From Bacteroidota bacterium (GTDB taxonomy: Bacteria; Bacteroidota; Bacteroidia; Flavobacteriales; Weeksellaceae), in NCBI GenBank assembly GCA_023422635.1, contig JAFAGO010000035.1:1-64000 (forward strand): a stretch of 64,000 bases of DNA, in the 5' to 3' direction. The notes beneath the pieces were generated by a model. The model worked only from the letters and a program-made list of their open reading frames with translations, did no database searches and had not been told where the DNA came from. Shown here piece after piece: positions 8,662 through 18,692 of this stretch (position 1 is its first letter; each line of letters begins with the position of its first letter). Position numbers and translations under genes: made by a program.

Positions 8662-8691
8662 AAAAAAAGATTGCCTAAAATTAAGCAATCT
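8661..8691 (-). terminator. Terminator of the glycine-zipper lipoprotein gene
   Basis: A perfect 7-bp stem (8685-8691 with 8668-8674) is followed on the minus strand by seven Ts. The T-run touches the start codon of the next gene, so that gene needs its own promoter or readthrough. Confidence 0.8.
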
Positions 8692-8714
8692 CTATGATTT
8701 ACGACGGAAAAAAT

Positions 8715-9263
8715 CTATTGTACTCTACCGTCTTTTTTATCTTTCGAACGACCAATCGTGTAACCCGTTGCGCCACCAACAATACCACCAATTACGGCGC
8801 CTGCACCACGATTTTTCTTACTGATAATGGCTCCTGCTGCGGCACCACCCGCAGTACCAATAATAGTTCCTTTAGCAGCTTTACTCATACCCTTTTTTTG
8901 AGTTGACGTTTGTGTACCAGAAGAACTACTTCCTGAGTTGGAAGAATTATTGGCATAATTACCACCATTATTTTGAGGCGTTTGATTAACATACACCGTT
9001 TTGATTTCCCGAATCACTTCTGGTTTTGCAGCCGCTTTTGCTTGTCGGTTACTTTTGGCTTCGGCAATACTATCTGATCTTTTTTGTGCTTCGTAGGCAA
9101 ATTTTTCTTTCTCGATCGCTAATTTTTGTTTTTCGATTTCAAGTTGGCGCGCTTGATATTCAATTTTTTGTTGTTCTATACTTTTTTGGGCAACTTGATC
9201 TTCCTTCTTACAAGAAGTAAGAACTGCCGCAGACATCAATGCTGTAACGATTATATTTCTCAT
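8715..9263 (-). CDS. Glycine-zipper lipoprotein with coiled coil
   Basis: The 182-residue protein starts with a lipoprotein signal (lipobox LTSC, Cys18). A charged coiled-coil region covers about residues 22-75, a Ser/Asn/Gly-rich linker about residues 90-122, and a C-terminal glycine zipper (GTIIGTAGGAAAGAI and GAVIGGIVGGATGYTIG) two membrane-inserting helices. Proteins of this plan sit at the outer membrane in Bacteroidota; their function is not established. It is monocistronic with a terminator directly behind it. Confidence 0.75.
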   Translation of the reverse strand: MRNIIVTALMSAAVLTSCKKEDQVAQKSIEQQKIEYQARQLEIEKQKLAIEKEKFAYEAQKRSDSIAEAKSNRQAKAAAKPEVIREIKTVYVNQTPQNNGGNYANNSSNSGSSSSGTQTSTQKKGMSKAAKGTIIGTAGGAAAGAIISKKNRGAGAVIGGIVGGATGYTIGRSKDKKDGRVQ

Positions 9264-9694
9264 ATCATTTAATTTAATTGAACTTTTGCATCAACAGAAA
9301 AGTTGTGCTGTGGTGCCAAAAATTCAAGAATGAAGCCAAGACAACGTTAAGAAAATGTTAAAATGAAAAATCATCTCGATTTTTCAAAAGATTTTTTGAT
9401 TGTCTATTTTAAAACCTAAGTCTTGGATTACCCTCAGACTGACAACGAAGAAAATCATCGTGTTAGCATTAAGAGCGTGATTTTGAGCAAAGTCGAAGCC
9501 TTTTTGTATAATATTAATTATTAGATAATTATAGACAAATTCAGATAAGAGTTTAATGAATAACGACTTTCAAACTTAAATTTCAGAAAGCGAACATAAA
9601 AATCACATTCACGATCATAAATCATCTTCTTAAACCAAAGAAAACCACGATAAAAGATTAAATTGCATTATTCATCAAATAGATTTTACTCCAT
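9264..9694. other. 431-base intergenic region with no gene seen
   Basis: This AT-rich stretch has no supported ORF or RNA. Bases around 9428-9505 contain a fragment (CTCAGACTGACA ... TGAGCAAAGTCGAAG) that resembles the short dispersed TCATTCTGAGCGAAGTCGAAG-like repeats common in flavobacterial intergenic DNA. A related piece is near 26527. The promoter of the isochorismatase-like gene must lie at its right end but no good consensus was found. Confidence 0.4.
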
Positions 9695-10234
9695 ATGATT
9701 ACTCCAGAAAACACTCAATTTGTAATTATCGACATTCAAGGGAAACTTGCAGAAATTGTTCACGAATCTTCAATATTAATTAAAAATGCGAGAAGCATGA
9801 TTCAAGCGTGTCATTTACTGAAAATACCAATTGTTTTAGTAGAGCAAAATCCGAAAGGTTTAGGATCAACACATCCTCTTTTAGCGGAGTTGCTTATCGA
9901 AGAAACGGCAATCCCAAAGATGAGTTTTAGTGCATTTGGTGAAGAAGCATTTAGAAAAAATATAGAAGAAAATCAACGGAAAAATATTCTGATCGCCGGC
10001 ATTGAAACTCATATTTGCGTTTATCAAACCGCTGCAGATTTAATTGAAAATGAATACAATGTACATTTAATTACCGATGCTGTTTCTTCTCGCACCGCAG
10101 AAAATAAAAAATTGGGAATAGAAATGATTCAAAATAATGGCGCAAAGCTCACCTGTACCGAAACCGCAATTTTTGAACTTACGAAAACATCCGAGAATCC
10201 ACATTTTAAATCGATGCTTGCCTTAATAAAATAG
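9695..10234 (+). CDS. Isochorismatase-family cysteine hydrolase
   Basis: The 179-residue enzyme shows the catalytic triad of the isochorismatase-like hydrolases: Asp13 in FVIIDIQG, Lys75 in IPKMSFSAF and Cys108 in ETHICVYQTA. A cis-peptide site precedes the cysteine (AGIETH). The length fits the YcaC-like branch of small amidase-like hydrolases. The substrate is unknown; there is no siderophore gene nearby, so an isochorismate role is unlikely. It is followed after 51 bases by a decayed TPR gene. Confidence 0.8.
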   Translation: MITPENTQFVIIDIQGKLAEIVHESSILIKNARSMIQACHLLKIPIVLVEQNPKGLGSTHPLLAELLIEETAIPKMSFSAFGEEAFRKNIEENQRKNILIAGIETHICVYQTAADLIENEYNVHLITDAVSSRTAENKKLGIEMIQNNGAKLTCTETAIFELTKTSENPHFKSMLALIK

Positions 10235-10285
10235 AAATCGCTTCGATATTTCGACAAACTTTTTACCTTTATCCTTATTTATTCA

Positions 10286-11757
10286 ATGAGGAAATTTGTA
10301 GTATTGATTATCATCGTGCTTTTAAGTTGCGGAAACTTTGTCGCGCAAAGCAACACAACGAAAGAACGGTTGGAGAAAAATGCGGAATCTGCTGCAAAAC
10401 TACTTCAAACTGATCCGGAAAAAATGCTTCAAAACACGAAAGAAATTTTAATTGAAGCAAAAAAAAGCAACGCCGAAAAAGCAGAATTAATCTGCATGAA
10501 AAACCTGACCAACTATTGGAAAATCAATAATGATTTTGAAAAGATGATGGAACAGGCAGAGCTGATGTATCAGCAAGCGAGCGCGTACAACAATCCCGTT
10601 TATCAGGTAATGGCAAAAAAGTTTATTTCCGAAGCATTGAAGTTTAGTGTACTCACCGAACGTGCATTGCTAGAACTAGAACAAGCGCGAACCTTACTCT
10701 CAAAGTTTAATGATCAGGATTCACTTACCCGTTCGGTAAAGTCAGATTTATTCATCACCTTTTCTAATTATTACGATTTGAAAGGAATGCCACGCGAAAA
10801 ATTGTACTATACAAAATTAGCAGGCGAAGAAATAAAGAAAATCCCAAACGAAAAATACCGAAAACTTTCCTTGATATGTTTACTATTCAAATTTAGGATT
10901 GGCATATAAGGAACAAGGAAACATTGATTCTGCACAGTTTTATTTTCAAAAATCATTGGCAAGCGAAAAAGATTATAAAAGACCCGATATTGATTTTACG
11001 ACTTTATCTGCTTTGGGCGCGACTTACCTTCAACAAAAAAATTATCGAAAAGCGCTGATTTTTTTCAAGAGCGCAGAAAAAATTGATGCCCGTAAAAACC
11101 ACATCAATCTTCAAAATCTGTATTCAAATATTATCACAACCTATTCTACATTAAACATTGCAGATTCAGCGAGAATCTACCAAGCAAAAAAAGATTCGTT
11201 GGATTTAGCAATTGTGAAAAGCCAAAACAAATCGTTAAACAAATTACTGGTAGAGGACAAAAAACACTCAGACAGTTGGTATAAATAAGGGTTAATCGCT
11301 TGTTTCGTAATTATTGCAACTTTAGGCTATTGGGTTTTTAGAAAAAACAGAATTCTTTCAGAAGAAGAAGAAAGGAGTTCCCAATATTTAAATGAAAACA
11401 AGCAAGAGCCAAAAGGCGAGAAGTATTCGGAATTGATGAAAATGCTGAAAAATAATGATCCGGCTTTTATGGTGTACTGTTCAAGCAGCTGAAACAGAAC
11501 TTTCCGCTCAAATACTTCTTGGGAGATAACGAAAACGCCATCAAAATACAGATTTATTGCGTGTTAATCGTTAATTTACTCCTATCAGTCATCAAAAAGA
11601 AATTGAAACGCAATTGGGCATTTTCCAATTTGGTAAGTTTTTGCAAAATTCATTTGTTCAATTACATCAACCTGATGAAATTTCTGGAAAACCCCAGAAA
11701 AGACTGGAAAATTGATAACTATCAATGTGAACAATTATCCTTTGATTGGTAGCTCGT
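10286..11757 (+). pseudogene. Decayed TPR signalling/regulatory protein gene
   Basis: The reading frame begins with a good signal peptide (MRKFVVLIIIVLLSCGNFVAQ) and TPR-like helices. It is interrupted by a frameshift near 10874-10884, after which the frame resumes with YYSNLGLAYKEQGNIDSAQ. An in-frame TAA follows at 11286-11288. Reading through it gives a membrane segment (IACFVIIATLGYWVF) and a DPAFMV motif, then another shift near 11473. The intact family in Bacteroidota has N-terminal TPRs, one membrane helix and a C-terminal helix-turn-helix domain; that last domain is not recognisable here. The final 240 bases could not be assigned. Several independent lesions argue for real decay rather than one sequencing error. 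Confidence 0.7.
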
Positions 11758-11859
11758 TTTTGAATTATCACAAAATCGCTCTTTTACATGTCTGACAATC
11801 AAGCATATGCGTATTCTAAAATTTTAATTTTAATTTTTATCGGACGGGAATGGAAAAAA

Positions 11860-14071
11860 ATGTACAAATTAAAATCGCTATTACTGGTGTTCACATTAGC
11901 GAATGCAGCACATTTTGATGCACAATTGGTAATTACAGAGCAAAGAAATGAAACCCCAAACGGGAAAATTAAATCCAAAACGGAATTTCCTTCCATAAAC
12001 TACACTTCTCTTTCAAATGCTCATGGGAGGAATGTTTGGATTAATAAGAGTGCAACAACAGTTAAGGCCAATAAAAGTACCGCACAAGTATCTGCAAACT
12101 TAAACCTAACCTATGATTCTGGACAGTTTTATCCTTTAAGCATTGTTTTGCTCGACGAATCTGGAAATGTGCAATATGCAAATTGGGAAGGCGACGACAA
12201 TGTTTCAGTCCAAATTCCAGAGGGCACTTACGATATTATGGTTCAATATGATGATTTTATTGAGAACCACTCTCGTTTTATCGTGAAAGAACTACAAAAC
12301 ATTTCCGAAGGAACAAACATTGATATTGATGTTAATGAAGCAAATCATTATATTTCATTAAAGAGTGTTGATGAAACGGGAAGCGAACTTTTGCCTGGAG
12401 TTTCCAACCCAACAACGGGTGTGGCTTCAAAAATATTCCTTAATCGTTTTCTGTACAGCAATGCTAAGCAAACCTTAATTAATGGTGCCATCTACATTCA
12501 AGATAATGCGAGGGGAACGGATCCTATGTGGAATTTTTACATCAACTCCATTAGTGATCGATTTGCTGTTTTAAATTCATTTATTGTTACGGGATTAGAA
12601 AAAGGAAGTTATGCATTGAAACACCAACCCGTAAACGGAATAACCCAAGACACCGAAATTGTTAACAATAAGAATGGATGGGTTCAACACGAGTAAAAAA
12701 TACAAGTTGGAAACAACTCCGAACAAGCCTACCGTGCTTTTACAGGACTTACAGCGGTAAATGGTGATTTAGCTTTGGGAGTAAGCGTATACGACACCTC
12801 TTCAAAAATGGCCAATACTATCAGTTTTTCAGGTTATTTGAGCAATTCCATCGAAAATGCAGCGATCAATCTTTTGGTGTATCCATTAGCGGTAGATTAC
12901 TTAGGAACTGTACCTCCAAACCCCGCCACAGAAGCCTACATGATTAAAGGAAATGCAGTCGTTTCCAACATAAATGGAACCGTGGATTACGGTTCCGAAA
13001 ATAGAGCAAGCACAGCTTACTTCCTTGGAAACGCTCTATTTATGAAAAACGACAAAACGGTAAGTCTTCTTCCTTTTCATACTCAATTTGCCTATACTCA
13101 AGAGCAAGGTTCTGGAATTATGCAATGTGATAATGTACCGATTTTGGTCGCAGCAAGAACAAGAACCAATACTTTTAGTTCACTTTATCGTGGGAATTAC
13201 GGCGAAAATCGAGAAAGTGATTTCCCATCAGTTCAAGTAGAAGCAAAATGGAACGGGGGCGAGTTGTTTACGGGAGATTATTTGGAGTTTCGCTTGCAAT
13301 CGCTTCCTTATAGTGGAGATGTTGAAAATAAACTCACCAACACCAATAGCACCGTTGATGGAATTCCTGGTGTGAATACCACTACCATTAAATACAACGC
13401 TGATGATGTGGATAATGGCTTACCAACACTTCAACACCTACAATTTAGAAACACAAATGGCAATCTTTCTCATACTTTTTTCAACCGCTGATGAAGGAAA
13501 TGTTAGAATTGCTGCTGGAGATTTCAAAAGCAATCCCGATGATATTTACTTCGATTATGTTGAAGGAAACAGCGTAGAATTTTCCTATAGTGTACATGGC
13601 GAAAACGACTGGAAATCATTAGAAATTACGGAGAATCCAGAGTATTTCACCTTGCCCGGATATGGAAATTATTACGAAGCATGGTTATCGGAGGTAAATG
13701 TTCCACAAGAAAATTCTTGGTTTGACGTTAAATTAGTAAGTACAGATCCTTCTGGAAATAGTCAGGAGCAAATTATTTCACCAGCATTTAAAATTGAACA
13801 GAAATCTTTAGCAACTGCAAACTCGGCAATTCCTACACTATCGGTTTATCCAAATCCATTTACGAATGAAGTCAATATTAAAACACCTGCAAATTCCACA
13901 GGAAATTATGTAGTTACGATAACAGATATCACGGGGAAAAACATCTCTACACAACAAATTCCTGCAGATAAAACGTTTACTTTAAACACCATATCATTGG
14001 TAAAAGGCGTGTACTTGCTTTCGGTACAAAACAATGGTAAAACCGTAGTAAAAAAAGTAATTAAGAAATAA
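11860..14071 (+). pseudogene. Broken gene for a large secreted T9SS cargo protein
   Basis: Joined across two lesions, the sequence encodes a protein of about 735 residues. It has a signal peptide (MYKLKSLLLVFTLANAAHFDAQ), long beta-rich repeats and a C-terminal type A sorting domain (LSVYPNPFTNEV ... GVYLLSVQNNGKTVVKKVIKK), which directs export by the type IX system. The lesions are an in-frame TAA at 12694-12696 and a frameshift in a run of six Ts at 13476-13481; removing one T restores the frame. The function of the body is not recognised. Subtilase-associated exoproteins can look similar, but no protease motif is seen. The T-run lesion could be a sequencing error; the TAA is harder to explain that way. 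Confidence 0.75.
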
Positions 14072-14104
14072 ACAAGAAGAATTTCATCAAGTATTTCCAT
14101 ATTT

Positions 14105-14135
14105 CAACCTTGTTCAATTTGAGCAAGGTTGTTTT
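14105..14135 (+). terminator. Terminator of the T9SS cargo pseudogene
   Basis: An 11-bp stem (14105-14115 with 14121-14131, one G-U pair) has a 5-base loop and is followed by a T-run. Confidence 0.85.
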
Positions 14136-14252
14136 ATAATCTATTAACAAACTGTATTCTAACAATTTAGAAAATAACGTAATCTGTTTAGCTGTAAATA
14201 ATACCATATTCAGCTTATTTGAAAATCCTAACTCAGTACAATATTCAACAAA

Positions 14253-14280
14253 AAAACAGACCGCAAATACAGTCTGTTTT
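14253..14280 (-). terminator. Terminator of the GEVED-domain protein gene
   Basis: A perfect 9-bp stem pairs 14253-14261 with 14272-14280. On the minus strand it is followed by a run of Ts. It lies just downstream of the stop at 14304. Confidence 0.85.
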
Positions 14281-14303
14281 CCACTTATTAAAATGATCTA
14301 AAA

Positions 14304-15758
14304 CTATTTTTTCAATACTTTAAATACTTGATTTTTACCATCAGCAGCCACTTTCAAAAGATACATCCCTGAAGGAATATTGCCTAAAGAAACTTCCGCT
14401 TTTGAAGAATTAACATTGCTTTTATTGATTAAAAGTTGACCATTAACATCATATATCTGATACGCATTAATCGCTTTTTTAGCATTTATGGTAAGAACTT
14501 CCGAAACTGGATTTGGATAAATATTCACTTTAAGATCTTGGTTTTCTACGGTGCTCATTGATTGATTTTCGATATTTACCGTATAATCTTCAATTTGTCC
14601 GTACCCATAATAACCGCAAGCTCCCGAAGGCCAAAACAAAGCAGTTGTAGAATCTGAATTCACTTTTAAGATTCTCATTCTTGTTGCTCCGTTTACCGCA
14701 TTTTCAGGCACTTTGATGGAGTACGTTAATTCTTGTCCATCTTCACCAGTAGATCCTTCCAAAAATCCGATGCTGTATACTTCTCCTTCTTCATCAAGAA
14801 TTCCATTACCATTCCAATCGAAAAACGCTGTATACGTATTAACATTAAAAGCCCATTTTGCTTTACCTTGCAACTTCAACGTGTAGGTTTCTCCCGCTTG
14901 TACATGTGCTGTTTTATCGGTAAAATCTTCATAACCATCCGTAGAAGTTAATGACGAAGAATTACTTAAGTCACCTAATTCAACATAAGAAATCGGTTGG
15001 GCTTCATATAAAACCGTTGGTACACAGTAATCTCCCAAAACATCTGGCAGAAGTCTAAAATTATAAGAACCATAATTACTTGTTCCCGAAAAATCGATAA
15101 CAGAAACCGTCCAAACCCCAAAAATTTCTGGGATTTGATATTCTGAAGAAGGAATTCCAACGCTTGTATTTCCATCCAAAACAAAAGTGTAACTTCCCTT
15201 ATCATCTGCATATTTCTGCTGGTTGGGTTCTACTTCCATACCGTTCCCCGAAGGATCATCGAGATTTACTTTAATTTGTGCACCTGGCAAAAGACCATCC
15301 ACTTTAACGGTAATTCCACCGCCCGCATAAAAGTAGCTGGTTTCAATTTCACTCGTTTCTGAATGTACATTTAAAACTTCTTTTGAATTTGTAGTTACTT
15401 CAAAATTTGCTGTTGCAACATGGTTATCTGCATCTGTTGCGGTAACCGTGTGTGTACCCAAAACCGATCTAATTTTCATTCCATTGAAAACAATTTGAAA
15501 ATTTCCGTTTGCATCGGAAGTTCCTGTAAAAGTTCTCCATGAAAATCCATTTGGATCTTTGGCCTCTACCGTAATCGTGGAATTGGGAGTAAAACCTTCA
15601 CCTTGAGCAGAAGCGCCACTTGCCCAATACCAATATTGTTCAATTTTCCCTTGTTCATCAGAAGTGTAAGAAGTATCCGCTGTTAAGGTTTGCGAAAATG
15701 CATTACTGCTCACCAATAGCAATGCCGATAATAAAAATGTTTTCATTCGTTTCTCCAT
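14304..15758 (-). CDS. Secreted protein with GEVED and T9SS sorting domains
   Basis: The product of about 484 residues has a signal peptide (cleavage after SSNAFSQ). Two Ig-like beta domains cover roughly residues 20-230. A GEVED domain follows at about 240-395, with the AFFDWNGNGILDEEGEVYS calcium-binding-like stretch and the closing GYGQIEDYTVNI. A type A sorting domain ends in KNQVFKVLKK. It should be exported by the type IX system and anchored to or released from the cell surface. No catalytic domain is visible, so an adhesin or binding role is likely. The starts at 15758 and 15746 are both possible; a TTG at 15776 lies inside the -7 element and is excluded. Confidence 0.8.
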   Translation of the reverse strand: MEKRMKTFLLSALLLVSSNAFSQTLTADTSYTSDEQGKIEQYWYWASGASAQGEGFTPNSTITVEAKDPNGFSWRTFTGTSDANGNFQIVFNGMKIRSVLGTHTVTATDADNHVATANFEVTTNSKEVLNVHSETSEIETSYFYAGGGITVKVDGLLPGAQIKVNLDDPSGNGMEVEPNQQKYADDKGSYTFVLDGNTSVGIPSSEYQIPEIFGVWTVSVIDFSGTSNYGSYNFRLLPDVLGDYCVPTVLYEAQPISYVELGDLSNSSSLTSTDGYEDFTDKTAHVQAGETYTLKLQGKAKWAFNVNTYTAFFDWNGNGILDEEGEVYSIGFLEGSTGEDGQELTYSIKVPENAVNGATRMRILKVNSDSTTALFWPSGACGYYGYGQIEDYTVNIENQSMSTVENQDLKVNIYPNPVSEVLTINAKKAINAYQIYDVNGQLLINKSNVNSSKAEVSLGNIPSGMYLLKVAADGKNQVFKVLKK

Positions 15759-15773
15759 TATTTTTTTAGGAGA

Positions 15774-15781
15774 CAAATATA
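15774..15781 (-). promoter_or_regulatory. -7 element of the GEVED-domain gene
   Basis: The minus strand reads TATATTTG, an exact TANNTTTG, with its end 15 bases before the ATG at 15758. No convincing -33 element was found. Confidence 0.45.
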
Positions 15782-16058
15782 TCTATCACATTCAATATTA
15801 CGCAGGATTAGGTGTTGTATTTTGTAAAATTTTAAAGAAAATGAACAACTATTATAATTATAGTATATTAATTTTCAGTTACTTAAAAATTAAAATCACG
15901 AAACTTTAAAAATCCAACCAATTTGTAATTTTTACCATCAATAATTCAAAATTATCGTTAAAAAAATAGGAAAAGTTTCAACTTTTAAACATATCACAAT
16001 GAAAATGAAAACCGAAAAACAATAAAATACAGAATTGAGATGGACAGAAATTTTTGAA

Positions 16059-17132
16059 TTACTTCGAAAGAATTCTGTTCAAAAACCAGCCGGTCATGAG
16101 TAAAAATAAAACAATACAGATTGCAATTAAACTGTATTTTTTCTTCGTCTCAAGAATGTGTTGCGCGTTATTTTCGTGTTGTGTTTTCAAAATATTTACC
16201 ATTCCAGCAACATCATACTTTTCATTTTCATTTAATATTTGATGATACCTTTCTGCACTTTCTTTGTAATTTTCATCATCTTTTAGTGCCAAATAATTTT
16301 CAGTAAAACCTTTATAAATTTCTGTTTGAAGGGATAGATTTTCAGAAGTGTTGAGTTCTTGCTTTGCACTTTTTAAATACGATAGCGCTTGCACAAAATT
16401 CTTCTTATTATATTCCACTTTTGCCAATCCCACTTGCGAATACGCAACATTAGAAGCAATGCCATTCGCTTTTGAAATCGAATACGCTTTTTGAAAACAT
16501 ACCGAAGCAGAATCCATCATTTTTAAATCGTAAAAACTATACCCTTTTTGAATGTAAATGATCGGCAAATTAATCTTACTGTTTTTGTAATTCGCTTTTT
16601 TATACGCATCAATCGAACGATTAAAATAGAGAATGGAAAACTTAGAATCCAACTGATCTTTATAATTTAAAGCGCGTAAAAAATAAATATTTGCAACAAT
16701 ATAATTCAAAGAATCGGGAACGGGATGTGCAGTTATGGCATCTTCTGAACGATCCAAATATTCCGACAACTTATCATCCATTTGCAGAATGTAGTATTGA
16801 TTGGAAATAAAACCCAACGCCTTTATGGAATTCACATTATTTTGCGTTCGATTTGCGATTTGCAAAGCTTCCAACCCGTAATCAATGGCGCGTTGATAAT
16901 TTTGTTTGGAAGAATACGCATTGCCTAAAATCAATAGAACATTGATTCTGTTTTCAGAATCTGACGAAAGTATTTTCTTTTGAAGATTTTCAATCATCGT
17001 AATGGCTTCATCTGGATTCTGATACGCCAAAACTTCTGCTCGATTCAATAACGCATTCAGCGAGGTGGTTTGCGAATACAAAGGCAATCCCAGCAGAACA
17101 ACAAAAATAAGAAGCAGACTATAACTTTTCAT
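16059..17132 (-). CDS. TPR-repeat membrane protein without DNA-binding domain
   Basis: The product of about 357 residues has a signal peptide (MKSYSLLLIFVVLLGLPLYSQ), TPR-like helical repeats over most of its length and a single membrane helix near the C-terminus (IAICIVLFLLMTGWFL), after which it stops within a few residues. The neighbouring gene has the same plan but goes on to an AraC-type domain. This protein therefore looks like a sensor half alone. The ATG at 17132 overlaps the end of the upstream gene by 14 bases, so the pair is cotranscribed and probably coupled. It may modulate the partner regulator; that is inference. It could also be a truncated copy. Confidence 0.7.
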   Translation of the reverse strand: MKSYSLLLIFVVLLGLPLYSQTTSLNALLNRAEVLAYQNPDEAITMIENLQKKILSSDSENRINVLLILGNAYSSKQNYQRAIDYGLEALQIANRTQNNVNSIKALGFISNQYYILQMDDKLSEYLDRSEDAITAHPVPDSLNYIVANIYFLRALNYKDQLDSKFSILYFNRSIDAYKKANYKNSKINLPIIYIQKGYSFYDLKMMDSASVCFQKAYSISKANGIASNVAYSQVGLAKVEYNKKNFVQALSYLKSAKQELNTSENLSLQTEIYKGFTENYLALKDDENYKESAERYHQILNENEKYDVAGMVNILKTQHENNAQHILETKKKYSLIAICIVLFLLMTGWFLNRILSK

Positions 17133-18645
17133 TTTCGGGTTTATTTTGTAGAGATTCAATAAAGGATGAAGGCGTCATTTGGGTAACCGATTTGAAAATA
17201 CTTGCGAAAGAGGTTCTCGACGTAAAACCCGATTCCTCCGCAAGATAGCTAATTTTATAACTTCGATATTCTGGAGAATCCCTCAACTTACGCACAATAT
17301 AATCAATGCGCAATTCGTTAACATAGGTTTTAAAATTTTTGCCTTTGTGTGTATTGATGATTTCGGAGAGATAAGTGGTATTCGAATTGAATTCTTTCGC
17401 TAAAACCGCCAAAGAAAGATCTGGTTTTAGAAATCGATTTTTAACTTCAAAATCTTTAAGCTTTTCTAAAATATCAAGTTCGGTTTTTTCTGGAATTACA
17501 AATGGTGTATTTTTTTCTTCTTGAAATCGAGCTTCAATTTCCTTTTTATAATCTTCCATCCATTTCAAGCGTTCTTCTTCTTCGAAGTTTTTTTTACGTT
17601 TCTTCTTCTTTGAAATCTTTTTCAACACGAACACGATTACTACTATCGCGACCAATATCGCAATGATAAAAATAGTGAACCGCGCTTTTTGTTGCCATTC
17701 TTTTTCATACTCTTTCGCAAGATTATCCAAATACAATCTTGCGGAAATTCTTGCTTTCTGTTCTCTACCAATTTTGGATTCTTTTAAAAGCAAAAACTTT
17801 TGCATGTGTTGCGAATACCGCTGTAAATCGTTGTTCTTGCTATAATTCTCTGCTAAAATCCATTCGCATTCTTGTTGAAATATATGTTGTAAAGGATCAG
17901 CTGCTGAAAGCAAAACATTGAGACGTGAAATACTTGCATCATGATCCGTTTCTGACTCAATTTTTGCGAGTAGCAATTCTCTTTCAAACCAAAAATAACA
18001 GCCTTGTTTCACTTGCCAATTAGAAAGCTGTTCGAAGACTTTTTCGATTTGCTGCTTTTGTAAATTCAAATTACTTTCGAGAAGAATTCCTTTGTTCAAA
18101 AGCATTTCATCTTGTGCGCTTGTCGATTTTCGAAATTTATTTTGAATTTGTTGAAATGTAGCTACGTTCTGAGCGGTCGGATGCAAAAGTACATTTTGGT
18201 AACGCAATAAATAGTCCGCTTCTTGCTTTTCATTTGGTGGTTGTATTTTTGAAGATAAATGTGATGCCTCAAGGTAAGATTGAAGAGCAACCTCTCGCAA
18301 ACCAAGCTTAAAAAAAACTTCACTTTTCAGAATTTCAATACGAAATTTTTGAAAAGCACTCATCGTCCCTTCATCGTTACGAATCGTTTCTAAAGTTTGA
18401 AAAAAGGATGTGTATTGTTCTGAAATTACTTCAGATTCCGCTTTCAAAACTTCGGCTTCATTTTTAATTTCAGAAATTGAACTGTTTTTAATGGTGTATG
18501 TTGCAATTTTACCGGCTTGAGCTGGATCACTGTACAAAAGTTTTCGGGTATCGTCGAGCAGATTTTCTAAACTAAGCCGCGTTTGTCCGCATAAAGAATG
18601 TACGGAAATAAGAAGAACAATAATGTAAAGAATCCGCTGCCGCAT
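17119..18645 (-). CDS. Membrane-anchored TPR/AraC-type transcription regulator
   Basis: The 508-residue protein has a signal peptide, TPR-like helices (about residues 25-310), a membrane helix at about 320-342 (FTIFIIAILVAIVVIVFVL), a highly basic juxtamembrane stretch with a coiled coil, and a C-terminal AraC-type double helix-turn-helix (about 395-500, with LAVLAKEFNSNTTYLSEIIN and FTSRTSFASIFKSVTQMTP). This one-component plan, with a periplasmic sensor joined to a cytoplasmic DNA-binding domain, is common in flavobacteria. Its target and signal are unknown. It lies beside the pentose locus but reads away from it, with 724 bases between. Confidence 0.85.
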   Translation of the reverse strand: MRQRILYIIVLLISVHSLCGQTRLSLENLLDDTRKLLYSDPAQAGKIATYTIKNSSISEIKNEAEVLKAESEVISEQYTSFFQTLETIRNDEGTMSAFQKFRIEILKSEVFFKLGLREVALQSYLEASHLSSKIQPPNEKQEADYLLRYQNVLLHPTAQNVATFQQIQNKFRKSTSAQDEMLLNKGILLESNLNLQKQQIEKVFEQLSNWQVKQGCYFWFERELLLAKIESETDHDASISRLNVLLSAADPLQHIFQQECEWILAENYSKNNDLQRYSQHMQKFLLLKESKIGREQKARISARLYLDNLAKEYEKEWQQKARFTIFIIAILVAIVVIVFVLKKISKKKKRKKNFEEEERLKWMEDYKKEIEARFQEEKNTPFVIPEKTELDILEKLKDFEVKNRFLKPDLSLAVLAKEFNSNTTYLSEIINTHKGKNFKTYVNELRIDYIVRKLRDSPEYRSYKISYLAEESGFTSRTSFASIFKSVTQMTPSSFIESLQNKPENEKL

Positions 18646-18661
18646 TATGCTGTTGGGTTAA

Positions 18662-18692
18662 CAAAAATAATGGTAAAAACATCCTCTATCAA
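18662..18692 (-). promoter_or_regulatory. Promoter of the TPR/AraC regulator
   Basis: On the minus strand TTG (18692-18690) and TATTTTTG (18669-18662) are 20 bases apart, fitting the Bacteroidota consensus. The start codon is 16 bases downstream. Confidence 0.6.

Noticed and set aside
11519..11752. An open frame of 77 codons at the end of the TPR pseudogene
   Set aside because: It has no proper start context, its translation is low-complexity, and it continues a broken frame, so it is treated as part of the pseudogene.
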